This document shows, piece after piece, positions 6,853 to 11,487 of a stretch of DNA of 11,487 nucleotides. A program made the position numbers and the translations under genes. This DNA is from an uncultured bacterium (GTDB taxonomy: Bacteria; Bacillota; Clostridia; Lachnospirales; Lachnospiraceae). The first letter of the stretch is position 1, and each line of letters opens with the position of its first letter. The notes below the pieces were generated by a model. The model was not told where the DNA came from. It saw only the letters and a program-made list of their open reading frames with translations, and ran no database searches. The DNA lies in NCBI GenBank assembly GCA_905216215.1, contig CAJMSZ010000059.1:1-11487 (forward strand), read 5' to 3'.

Positions 6853-7365
6853 TTAAATCAATCCATTTATCAGATGGATTATCATTTTATGTGCTTCTGT
6901 GTTAATATCGAGAATACAGTCTTTGATAGCCGGAATCAACACTTCTCCATGAGATTCCGTAGAAATGACATAGACATCGTTTGCACCGGTTTCCATAATA
7001 TCGGTCAGTTTGCCAAATTCTTCTCCTTCATCTGTATATACATTCATACCAATCATATCAGCCATGAAATATTCGTCTTCTTCTAATTCTACCGCATCTT
7101 CCCGTGATACCAACAGAGGGCACTTTGTATATTTCTCAATATCATTGATATTGTCGATTTCCTTGAATTTCAGAATGACATACTGCTTGAAATATTTCAC
7201 ATTCTGGATTTCCAGAGGAAGAAGAGCGCGTCCTGTATCAAGCATCACCTGTTCTAATTTTTCAAATCTTGCAGGGTCATCGGTCGTGGGAAATACTTTT
7301 ACTTCGCCACGGATTCCATGTGTGGTGGTGATCACACCAACTTGTAAATAATCATCTTTCTGCAT
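6853..7365 (-). CDS. rimM: Ribosome maturation factor RimM
   Basis: RimM helps mature the head of the 30S subunit around S19 and helix 31/33b of 16S rRNA. The N-terminal RimM domain has the signature THGIRGEVKV (15-24). The C-terminal PRC-barrel domain starts near DEYFMADMIGMNVY (97-110) and ends with EVLIPAIKDCILDI (141-154). I chose the ATG at 7365 (170 residues): GGAG lies 6 bases upstream, while the in-frame ATG at 7377 has no ribosome binding site and the extra MEID is not part of the family. The gene is preceded by a 113-base gap with two hairpins after khpA, and is tightly spaced to trmD. Confidence 0.95.
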   Translation of the reverse strand: MQKDDYLQVGVITTTHGIRGEVKVFPTTDDPARFEKLEQVMLDTGRALLPLEIQNVKYFKQYVILKFKEIDNINDIEKYTKCPLLVSREDAVELEEDEYFMADMIGMNVYTDEGEEFGKLTDIMETGANDVYVISTESHGEVLIPAIKDCILDINTEAHKMIIHLINGLI

Positions 7366-7395
7366 ATCAATCTCCATTTTACAATATATAGCAAT

Positions 7396-7471
7396 AAACC
7401 GCAGATAAATTACTTACCTGCGGTTTCTCTTGTCAAGCATATAGCGAAAAGATTTATCTGTTCTCTTCGCT
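7396..7471 (-). promoter_or_regulatory. Two hairpins and a possible promoter between khpA and rimM
   Basis: Two inverted repeats lie in this gap. The first (arms 7443-7452 and 7462-7471) is a 10-bp stem around AGCGAA/TTCGCT with one mismatch. The second (arms 7396-7404 and 7418-7426) pairs AAACCGCAG with CTGCGGTTT perfectly over 9 bp. On the minus strand the second ends in TTTATT, so it resembles a weak terminator or attenuator. Between them lies TTGACA (7436-7431) with only a poor -10 (TAATTT, 18-base spacing). The arrangement could adjust expression of rimM-trmD relative to the ribosomal genes upstream (inference). Confidence 0.5.
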
Positions 7472-7478
7472 TCCATAA

Positions 7479-7709
7479 CTATTGCAGAATTTCAACTACA
7501 ACTTTTTTATCTTCTTTTGCTGCGGCTGCTTTTACAACGGAACGGATTGCCTTTGCAATTCGGCCTTGTTTTCCAATTACCTTGCCCATGTCATTATCTG
7601 AAACACGGACTTCGATAACGGTAGTCTTGCCTTCCTGTTTCTCTGTAATTACAACTTTTTCTGGTTCATCAACAAGTGCTTTTGTAATTACCTCTACCAA
7701 ATTTTTCAT
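7479..7709 (-). CDS. khpA: KH-domain RNA-binding protein KhpA (YlqC)
   Basis: KhpA is a 76-residue single-KH-domain protein. In Firmicutes such as Streptococcus pneumoniae it pairs with KhpB (EloR/Jag) and affects cell elongation and RNA metabolism. The GxxG nucleic-acid-binding loop is GKQG (46-49) in the block MGKVIGKQGRIAKAIR (41-56), preceded by the strand IEVRVSDND. Length is normal. GGAGGTG lies 7 bases before the ATG, and the gene starts 24 bases after rpsP. This is the conserved location between rpsP and rimM. ylqD, found next in Bacillus, is absent. Confidence 0.94.
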   Translation of the reverse strand: MKNLVEVITKALVDEPEKVVITEKQEGKTTVIEVRVSDNDMGKVIGKQGRIAKAIRSVVKAAAAKEDKKVVVEILQ

Positions 7710-7733
7710 TAACTCGCACCTCCGTGGAGCAGA

Positions 7734-7979
7734 TTATTTTTCGATTCCAGCTAATTTAAAAATCTTTCCAACTGTTTCTGTTGGCTGAGCTCCGTTGTTT
7801 AACCATTTTTTAGCAGCTTCTGCGTCTACTTTAAATTCGCTTGGATCCTTTGTTGGATCAAATGTTCCGATTTCTTCGATGAACTTACCGTCTCTTGGTG
7901 AACGAGCATCTGCTACAACGATTCTATAGAAAGGTGCTTTCTTCTGTCCCATTCTTTTTAATCTGATTTTTACTGCCAT
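7734..7979 (-). CDS. rpsP: 30S ribosomal protein S16
   Basis: S16 is an early-binding 30S protein that helps fold the 5' and central domains of 16S rRNA. The sequence opens MAVKIRLKRMGQKKAPFYRI, diagnostic for the family, followed by VVADARSPRDGKFIEEIGTFDP (positions 21-42) and the helix AAKKWLNNGAQPTETV. At 81 residues it has the standard length. AGGAGG lies 8 bases before the ATG. An 80-base gap separates it from ffh, holding an AT-rich hairpin with a perfect TATAAT. Confidence 0.97.
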   Translation of the reverse strand: MAVKIRLKRMGQKKAPFYRIVVADARSPRDGKFIEEIGTFDPTKDPSEFKVDAEAAKKWLNNGAQPTETVGKIFKLAGIEK

Positions 7980-8019
7980 TTTATTGTCCTCCTAAAATTC
8001 TTTTCTATAAATGATTTGT

Positions 8020-8053
8020 ATTATATATATATATCGCCTTGGCGTATATATCT
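8020..8053 (-). promoter_or_regulatory. AT-rich hairpin and possible -10 between ffh and rpsP
   Basis: An alternating TA tract flanks a GC-rich centre (CGCC/GGCG at 8035-8044). It can fold, with one bulged A, into a hairpin with TA arms. On the minus strand TATAAT (8025-8020) sits at its downstream edge, but the -35 at 17 bases (TATACG) matches only 3 of 6. It may be an internal promoter for rpsP, an RNA processing site, or merely low-complexity sequence. No U-tract follows, so it is not a convincing terminator. Confidence 0.35.
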
Positions 8054-8059
8054 GATTTG

Positions 8060-9421
8060 TTAAAAAGGCATACGAAATCTTCCTTTTTTGCCTTTACCGC
8101 CCATCATTCCGGGCATTTGTTTCATCATTTTCCGCATTTGGTCAAACTGTTTTACGGTTCTATTTACTTCCGCAATATCAACACCTGCTCCTTTGGCAAT
8201 ACGATGCTTTCTTGATGGATTGAGTAAATCCGGATTCCGACGTTCTGCAGGTGTCATGGAATAAATGATAGCTTCAATCTTTGCCATCTTTTGTTCAGCG
8301 GCATCCGTATCTATATCCGGCATTTTGCTGTTCTTGCCACCCATAGCACCGAGTCCTGGAAGCATTCCCATAATACTGCCGAGACCACCCATTTTCTTCA
8401 TCTGCTTCATACTTTCCAGATAATCATCAAAGTCAAACTGGGCTTTCTTAATCTTTTCCGACATCTTGCGGGCATCTTCTTCATCAATCTCTGCACTTGC
8501 CTTCTCGATAAGACTTAAGACATCGCCCATTCCCAGAATACGGGATGCCATTCTGTCAGGATAAAACTGCTCTAAATCAGAAAGCCGTTCGCCCATACCA
8601 ACATAAAGAATCGGACATCCTGTTACGGCTTTAATTGATAAAGCTGCACCACCTCTGGTATCACCATCCAGCTTTGTGACAATGACGCCATCAATTCCGA
8701 TTTTCTTATTGAAACTATCGGCAACATTGACTGCATCCTGTCCGGTCATCGCATCAACGACCAGAATTGTCTGGTGTACTTCAACGGTGTCCTTGATTTC
8801 CTGAAGTTCTGCCATCATTTCTTCATCTACATGAAGTCGTCCGGCTGTATCGAGGATAATCAGATTGTGTCCATTCTTTGCTGCATGCTCAAGCGCTGCT
8901 TTGGCAATATTGGCAGGCTTTTGATTCTCACCCATGGTAAAGACATCAACACCCTGTTTTTCACCATTAATCTGTAGCTGCTTAATGGCAGCCGGACGGT
9001 AAATATCACAGGCAACAAGCAGTGGCTTTTTCCCTTTTAATTTAAACTTTCCAGCCAGCTTTGCGGTTGTGGTAGTCTTACCTGCCCCCTGGAGACCTGC
9101 CATCATAATGACTGTCTTTGCACTTCCAGGCTGTAACTTGATTTCTGTTGTCTCTGAACCCATTAAGTTAATAAGTTCTTCGTTTACAATCTTGATTACC
9201 ATCTGCCCTGGATTCAGTCCGTTCATCACGTCCTGTCCGATGGATCGCTCTTGGACATCTTTGATAAATTTTTTTACAACTTTGAAGTTTACATCCGCTT
9301 CAAGGAGTGCCATCTTGACTTCGCGAAGTGCTTCTTTCACATCGTCTTCGGTCAGCTTTCCTTTGCCGCGTAAATTTTTAAATACATTTTGAAGTTTTTC
9401 TGTTAAGCTGTCAAATGCCAT
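8060..9421 (-). CDS. ffh: Signal recognition particle GTPase Ffh (SRP54)
   Basis: Ffh binds the SRP RNA and hydrophobic signal sequences on translating ribosomes and delivers them to FtsY at the membrane. The 453-residue protein has the full N-G-M layout: an N-domain helical bundle (about 1-95), and a G domain with P-loop GLQGAGKTTTTAKLAG (109-124), DTAGR (191-195) and TKLDGD (249-254). A methionine-rich M domain (about 300-453) ends in a run of Met residues and a basic tail (GKGKKGRFRMPF). GAGGAG lies about 8 bases before the ATG, inside the end of ylxM. The ylxM stop and ffh start are 1 base apart, so the two are surely cotranscribed and probably coupled. Confidence 0.98.
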   Translation of the reverse strand: MAFDSLTEKLQNVFKNLRGKGKLTEDDVKEALREVKMALLEADVNFKVVKKFIKDVQERSIGQDVMNGLNPGQMVIKIVNEELINLMGSETTEIKLQPGSAKTVIMMAGLQGAGKTTTTAKLAGKFKLKGKKPLLVACDIYRPAAIKQLQINGEKQGVDVFTMGENQKPANIAKAALEHAAKNGHNLIILDTAGRLHVDEEMMAELQEIKDTVEVHQTILVVDAMTGQDAVNVADSFNKKIGIDGVIVTKLDGDTRGGAALSIKAVTGCPILYVGMGERLSDLEQFYPDRMASRILGMGDVLSLIEKASAEIDEEDARKMSEKIKKAQFDFDDYLESMKQMKKMGGLGSIMGMLPGLGAMGGKNSKMPDIDTDAAEQKMAKIEAIIYSMTPAERRNPDLLNPSRKHRIAKGAGVDIAEVNRTVKQFDQMRKMMKQMPGMMGGKGKKGRFRMPF

Positions 9422-9422
9422 A

Positions 9423-9767
9423 TTATAACTCCTCTATGATTTCACCGGATAACTGCTTTACCTGTTGAATCAAAAGTTTCTCATCCTGGTTCTCATAGTT
9501 CTCCAGTAAGGCGTCAATCTGATGAACCTTTTCACGTACAGACATAAACTTCTCAACCAGATGAAGCTTTTCTTCATAGCCTTCCAGTGTCTTGTTACAC
9601 CGCTTAACAAGGTCATGCACTCCCTGACGGCTGATACCACTGTCCTTTGCTATTTCGCTGAGGGAGTAATCCTCCAGAACAACCTGGGAATAAATTTCTT
9701 TCTGATGTTCTGTAAGAAGTTCACCATAAAAATCAAACAGTAATGTCTGCTTTAAAATTTCATCCAT
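9423..9767 (-). CDS. ylxM: YlxM/p13-like helix-turn-helix protein, SRP-associated
   Basis: YlxM-family proteins are small helical proteins with a sigma-70 region 4-like helix-turn-helix. In streptococci YlxM binds SRP and modulates its GTPase cycle. The protein opens with LKQTLLFDFYGELLTEHQ (5-22). The HTH region LSEIAKDSGISRQGVHDLVKR lies at 36-56, and the C-terminus is a charged coiled helix (about 61-114). I chose the ATG at 9767 (114 residues) over 9812: AGGTG lies 6 bases upstream, and the 9812 start would begin inside the promoter's -35. It is the first gene of the ylxM-ffh-rpsP-khpA-rimM-trmD-rplS operon. In Bacillus ftsY precedes ylxM; here ftsY is not in the window. Confidence 0.93.
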   Translation of the reverse strand: MDEILKQTLLFDFYGELLTEHQKEIYSQVVLEDYSLSEIAKDSGISRQGVHDLVKRCNKTLEGYEEKLHLVEKFMSVREKVHQIDALLENYENQDEKLLIQQVKQLSGEIIEEL

Positions 9768-9783
9768 TTTTATCACCTGAATT

Positions 9784-9812
9784 ATCATATAACAAAAGGT
9801 AAACAGTGTCAA
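9784..9812 (-). promoter_or_regulatory. Main sigma-A promoter of the ylxM-rplS operon
   Basis: On the minus strand, TTGACA (9812-9807) is a perfect -35, followed by 17 bases and TATGAT (9789-9784), a 5-of-6 -10. The ylxM ATG is 16 bases downstream of the -10, giving a leader of only about 10 bases that carries the CAGGTG ribosome binding site. Confidence 0.85.
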
Positions 9813-9828
9813 GTAAAAAAACTTGACA
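9807..9828. repeat. Inverted repeat over the -35 of the ylxM promoter
   Basis: TGTCAAGT (9807-9814) and ACTTGACA (9821-9828) are perfect 8-base inverted copies separated by AAAAAA. The left arm contains the -35 hexamer, so a dimeric regulator binding here would affect the promoter. The same repeat could form a hairpin at the end of the S8 peptidase transcript, but no U-tract follows on the minus strand. Function unproven. Confidence 0.55.
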
Positions 9829-9875
9829 TTTAAAAAATTTTACACATGGAGACTTAAATCATGAAACCATACTGT

Positions 9876-10781
9876 TTATTTTAGAAATCGTTCTATGTTG
9901 ATTCTGCCATGTCCTTGACTACTTTCCCTCATATGCATATCATCTCCACTTTCCCATAAACGAAGTTTCACTTCTACATTTTCCATTTGCGGAAATTTTT
10001 CCAGTAAAAGAGCTATGGCGCCTACAACGATAGGTGTTGCCATAGAGGTGCCGCTTTTATGGACATATGCTCTTCTGCTTTTGTATGGATATCGGTAATT
10101 GCAGGAATATATGTTGTTTCCCGGTGCACAGATATCCGGTTTTTTTACACATTCTATTGTAGGTCCACAGCCCGAATAGAAATTTCGGTTTGGATAATTG
10201 CGGACAATGATCTGATCGCATGCGCCAACGGTAATGACTTTTTTGCTGACACCAGGCAGAGTGATGCTGCCGTAATCCGGTCCCATGTTCCCGGCAGCTG
10301 TGACCACTACAATTCCTGCATCCCACATCTTTTCTACCCACCGGAGGAGGCTTTCCTCCTCCGGGTTCTCTTCATGTCTTTCTGTTCCAAGCGAAATATT
10401 GACAATGCGGATGTTCCACTTTTTCTGCATAGCTAAGATAAATTGTATGCCGGTAATCACATCCTGGATTTTTCCGTTGCCGGCAGCGTTTAGTACTTTC
10501 ACACTTACGATTTTGGAAAAAGGTGCAATCCCTGCATAGAGTCCGTTTGAACAAAATCCATTACCAGAAATGATTCCACTGACGTGGGTGCCATGTCCGT
10601 TATCATCATATATCATCTGTCTGCCATTTACACAGTCTTTCCATCCAAGAATTCTTCCCTGCAAATCCGGGTGAGCCGTAATTCCGGTATCAAGAACAGC
10701 AACTGTTATGCCTCTGCCACTTAGGTGACGGATGAGAATATCCGGACAACGGTAGTGAATTTTTTTTTTGATTTCTTTCAT
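9876..10781 (-). CDS. Subtilisin-family (S8) serine peptidase, no signal peptide
   Basis: This 301-residue S8 peptidase has a complete catalytic set: Asp31 in AVLDTGI, His63 in NGHGTHVSG, Ser246 in SGTSMATP, and oxyanion Asn165 in AAGNMG. There is no signal peptide or prodomain; about 22 residues precede the catalytic strand. It therefore resembles intracellular or mother-cell subtilisins more than secreted ones. It carries eight cysteines (12, 50, 77, 188, 205, 211, 218, 227), many for a subtilisin. AAAGGTG lies 7 bases before the ATG. Codons 5-8 include a run of 10 A. It lies upstream of ylxM on the same strand, but ylxM has its own promoter, so the genes are probably independent. It is divergent from the Cys/Gly-rich gene, 124 bases away. 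Substrate unknown; a spore- or coat-related role is a hypothesis based on the promoter motifs. Confidence 0.93.
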   Translation of the reverse strand: MKEIKKKIHYRCPDILIRHLSGRGITVAVLDTGITAHPDLQGRILGWKDCVNGRQMIYDDNGHGTHVSGIISGNGFCSNGLYAGIAPFSKIVSVKVLNAAGNGKIQDVITGIQFILAMQKKWNIRIVNISLGTERHEENPEEESLLRWVEKMWDAGIVVVTAAGNMGPDYGSITLPGVSKKVITVGACDQIIVRNYPNRNFYSGCGPTIECVKKPDICAPGNNIYSCNYRYPYKSRRAYVHKSGTSMATPIVVGAIALLLEKFPQMENVEVKLRLWESGDDMHMRESSQGHGRINIERFLK

Positions 10782-10800
10782 TTCAAAACACCTTTTTTAT

Positions 10801-10809
10801 TACCATATG
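10801..10809 (-). promoter_or_regulatory. CATAnnnTA-type -10 upstream of the S8 peptidase
   Basis: On the minus strand CATATGGTA matches the sigma-K -10 pattern CATAnnnTA, about 20 bases before the ATG, the right distance for a transcription start just ahead of the ribosome binding site. The expected AC-containing -35 16-17 bases upstream is not seen (AGAA or TAGA instead). No sigma-A promoter was found in the gap either. Confidence 0.3.
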
Positions 10810-10842
10810 ACAAAAGAATGAAAATTTCTAATAATTGAAAGC

Positions 10843-10871
10843 AACAATGGCAAGCCTGACGACATATGATG
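10843..10871 (+). promoter_or_regulatory. Sigma-K-like (mother-cell) promoter of the Cys/Gly-rich gene
   Basis: AACA (10843-10846) is followed by 16 bases and CATATGATG (10863-10871). The B. subtilis sigma-K consensus is mACm-N16/17-CATAnnnTA, so only the last base deviates. A sigma-A reading (TTGAAA at 10835 with TATGAT at 10865) would need a 24-base spacer and is not credible. A start near 10880 would leave a leader of about 25 bases with the GGAGG at 10893. Sigma-E and sigma-K -10 elements overlap, so either mother-cell factor is possible. Confidence 0.45.
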
Positions 10872-10905
10872 AAAGTGTAAAGAAAACCTATTGGAGGCAA
10901 CAAAC

Positions 10906-11160
10906 ATGAGTGAACTTAGTGCAACAAACTGCGGATGTGGCTGTGATAACAACACATCTAACTTAGGAGGATGTGGAATTTCTTCCTGCGCATTGATTCT
11001 GATTCTTCTTTTCTGCTGTGGTGGATTTGGATGTGGATGCGGAAATGACAGAGGCGGATGTGGAAACAACGATAGTTGTCTTTGGATTATCCTCCTTCTC
11101 ATCTTCTGTGGCGGATGCGGAACAAATTCACTTGGCGGAAACGGATGCGGATGCTGCTAA
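10906..11160 (+). CDS. Small Cys/Gly-rich protein with two hydrophobic repeats
   Basis: This 84-residue protein has 16 Cys and 20 Gly. It resembles small proteins of Clostridia often labelled 'chorion class high-cysteine protein', whose function is not established. An internal duplication is visible: SC, a hydrophobic run, then Cys-Gly-rich sequence at 27-46 (SCALILILLFCCGGFGCGCG) and again at 57-72 (SCLWIILLLIFCGGCG). The ends are also Cys-Gly-rich (CGCGC at 9-13, CGCC at 81-84). The hydrophobic runs (29-36, 59-67) are too short for ordinary membrane spans. I chose the ATG at 10906, 8 bases after GGAGG, over an in-frame TTG at 10891 that overlaps the ribosome binding site. It is monocistronic, with a mother-cell-like promoter and a terminator 36 bases after the stop. 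A cross-linked spore-coat or exosporium component is a plausible inference; metal binding or a modified peptide are alternatives. Confidence 0.85.
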   Translation: MSELSATNCGCGCDNNTSNLGGCGISSCALILILLFCCGGFGCGCGNDRGGCGNNDSCLWIILLLIFCGGCGTNSLGGNGCGCC

Positions 11161-11195
11161 AGAAAATGTACGACATTTTTGCCGTTTGACATGGT

Positions 11196-11225
11196 AAGAG
11201 GGATGCTTATACGCATCCCTCTTTT
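11196..11225 (+). terminator. Intrinsic terminator of the Cys/Gly-rich gene
   Basis: AAGAGGGATGC (11196-11206) pairs perfectly with GCATCCCTCTT (11213-11223) around a 6-base loop, TTATAC. The stem ends in TTTT. It lies between two convergent genes. On the minus strand no U-tract follows, so it serves mainly the plus-strand gene, although the hairpin could stabilise or slow both transcripts. Confidence 0.82.
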
Positions 11226-11236
11226 GCGGAAATATA

Positions 11237-11398
11237 TCAATCGTTGATTCTGTGAATGTCTTCTGATTCATTGCGCTTTTTTGTCGGTTTCCTGTCCTTT
11301 TCCTGCTGCTTTTGAATTTGTTCTTTCTGTTCTCGTTTTCGAGTACATTCTTCATCTATTTCATAGACCGTTTTACCATCAATCACTATCTTTCCCAT
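11237..11398 (-). CDS. Small charged protein of unknown function
   Basis: This is a 53-residue frame starting MGKIVIDGKTVYEIDEEC. The first part looks like a short beta hairpin (KIVIDGKTVYEID, 3-15). Residues 19-48 are a highly charged Lys/Glu/Gln-rich helix or disordered tail. I do not recognise a named family. I chose the ATG at 11398 because AAAGGA lies 11 bases upstream; the in-frame ATG at 11446 has no ribosome binding site and falls in the promoter-like region. On the minus strand CATATAGTA (11437-11429), a CATAnnnTA -10, lies about 30 bases before the start, with GACA 18 bases further up, one more than ideal for sigma-K. The gene is convergent with the Cys/Gly-rich gene. Coding status is likely but not certain. 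Confidence 0.5.
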   Translation of the reverse strand: MGKIVIDGKTVYEIDEECTRKREQKEQIQKQQEKDRKPTKKRNESEDIHRIND

Positions 11399-11433
11399 AA
11401 GATTGGTTTTCCTTTTTCTTATTTGCTTTACTA

Positions 11434-11447
11434 TATGCAATTGCATA
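11434..11447. repeat. 14-base perfect palindrome upstream of the small charged gene
   Basis: TATGCAATTGCATA is a perfect 14-base palindrome. It overlaps the CATATAGTA motif on the minus strand, 36 bases before the chosen start of the 53-residue protein. It could be an operator for a dimeric regulator, or chance in AT-rich sequence. Confidence 0.4.
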
Positions 11448-11487
11448 AATAGACTTGTCAGTACATATATTTTTATGAATTTATATT

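Noticed and set aside
9807..9828. Intrinsic terminator of the S8 peptidase gene
   Set aside because: The stem is only 8 bp, AT-rich, and on the minus strand is not followed by a U-tract. An operator-like role fits its overlap with the -35 better.
10057..10341. 94-codon frame nested in the S8 gene on the same strand
   Set aside because: It is a frame shadow within a conserved catalytic domain, without its own start signals. The S8 frame itself is intact, so no frameshift needs to be invoked.
10891..10905. TTG start adding five residues to the Cys/Gly-rich protein
   Set aside because: The TTG overlaps the GGAGG itself; the ATG at 10906 has correct spacing.
10800..11102. Open frame of 100 codons on the minus strand opposite the Cys/Gly-rich gene
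   Set aside because: The proline/histidine/serine-rich translation is what the antisense of TGT/GGA-rich codons gives. It has no ribosome binding site, and the plus-strand gene has a full set of signals.
10906..11160. RiPP or bacteriocin precursor processed by the neighbouring S8 peptidase
   Set aside because: No YcaO, LanB/LanM, radical SAM, ThiF-like or ABC transporter gene is in the window, and there is no leader/core boundary such as GG followed by a short core. It remains possible but unsupported.
1..11487. CRISPR array, transposon, prophage, tRNA or rRNA
   Set aside because: I found no regular direct repeats, transposase or integrase motifs, or recognisable RNA gene by reading both strands. 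A tRNAscan or Rfam search was not possible.

Overview
The window looks like the chromosome of a low-to-moderate GC, Gram-positive, spore-forming type of anaerobe, most likely a member of the Lachnospiraceae (Clostridia; Blautia/Dorea-like). This rests on the Firmicutes gene order ylxM-ffh-rpsP-khpA-rimM-trmD-rplS followed by lepB/rbgA/rnhB, strong AGGAGG-type ribosome binding sites, consensus sigma-A promoters, and the absence of ylqD between khpA and rimM. No ribosomal RNA, tRNA, insertion sequence, phage gene or CRISPR array is visible. Nearly everything is on the minus strand, so the regions below are described from right (upstream) to left (downstream). No gene-free stretch exceeds 300 bases; the longest is about 125 bases.

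Right end (about 9.88-11.49 kb), the accessory part. A plus-strand gene encodes an 84-residue protein with 16 cysteines and 20 glycines. It has a near-consensus mother-cell (sigma-K-like) promoter and a strong terminator. Divergent to it lies a subtilisin-family (S8) peptidase with an intact Asp-His-Ser triad and no signal peptide. Convergent to it lies a small charged unknown protein of 53 residues. All three genes have a CATA-type -10 element upstream, which hints, without proving it, at a small sporulation-linked cluster.

Middle (5.55-9.81 kb), the SRP/ribosome operon. A TTGACA-17-TATGAT promoter, overlapped by an inverted repeat, drives ylxM, ffh, rpsP, khpA, rimM, trmD and rplS. The operon ends in a clear intrinsic terminator after rplS. 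These genes cover co-translational protein targeting (Ffh with its partner YlxM), two ribosomal proteins (S16, L19), an RNA-binding KH protein, 30S maturation (RimM) and tRNA m1G37 methylation (TrmD). Intergenic hairpins and candidate internal promoters lie before rpsP, rimM and rplS.

Next (2.72-5.56 kb), lepB-rbgA-lepB-rnhB. Two different type I signal peptidases flank the 50S-assembly GTPase RbgA, followed by RNase HII. Two consecutive junctions use the same 8-base ATGA(A/G)TAA overlap, implying translational coupling. The likely promoter overlaps the rplS terminator.

Left end (1-2.67 kb): yraN, pgeF and a MscS-family channel form a tight unit. They are followed by rsmD (16S rRNA m2G966 methyltransferase), which has its own perfect TTGACA-18-TATAAT promoter and runs off the left edge a few codons before its expected end.

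Most of the window is ordinary housekeeping. The region most worth following up is the Cys/Gly-rich gene with the divergent S8 peptidase.
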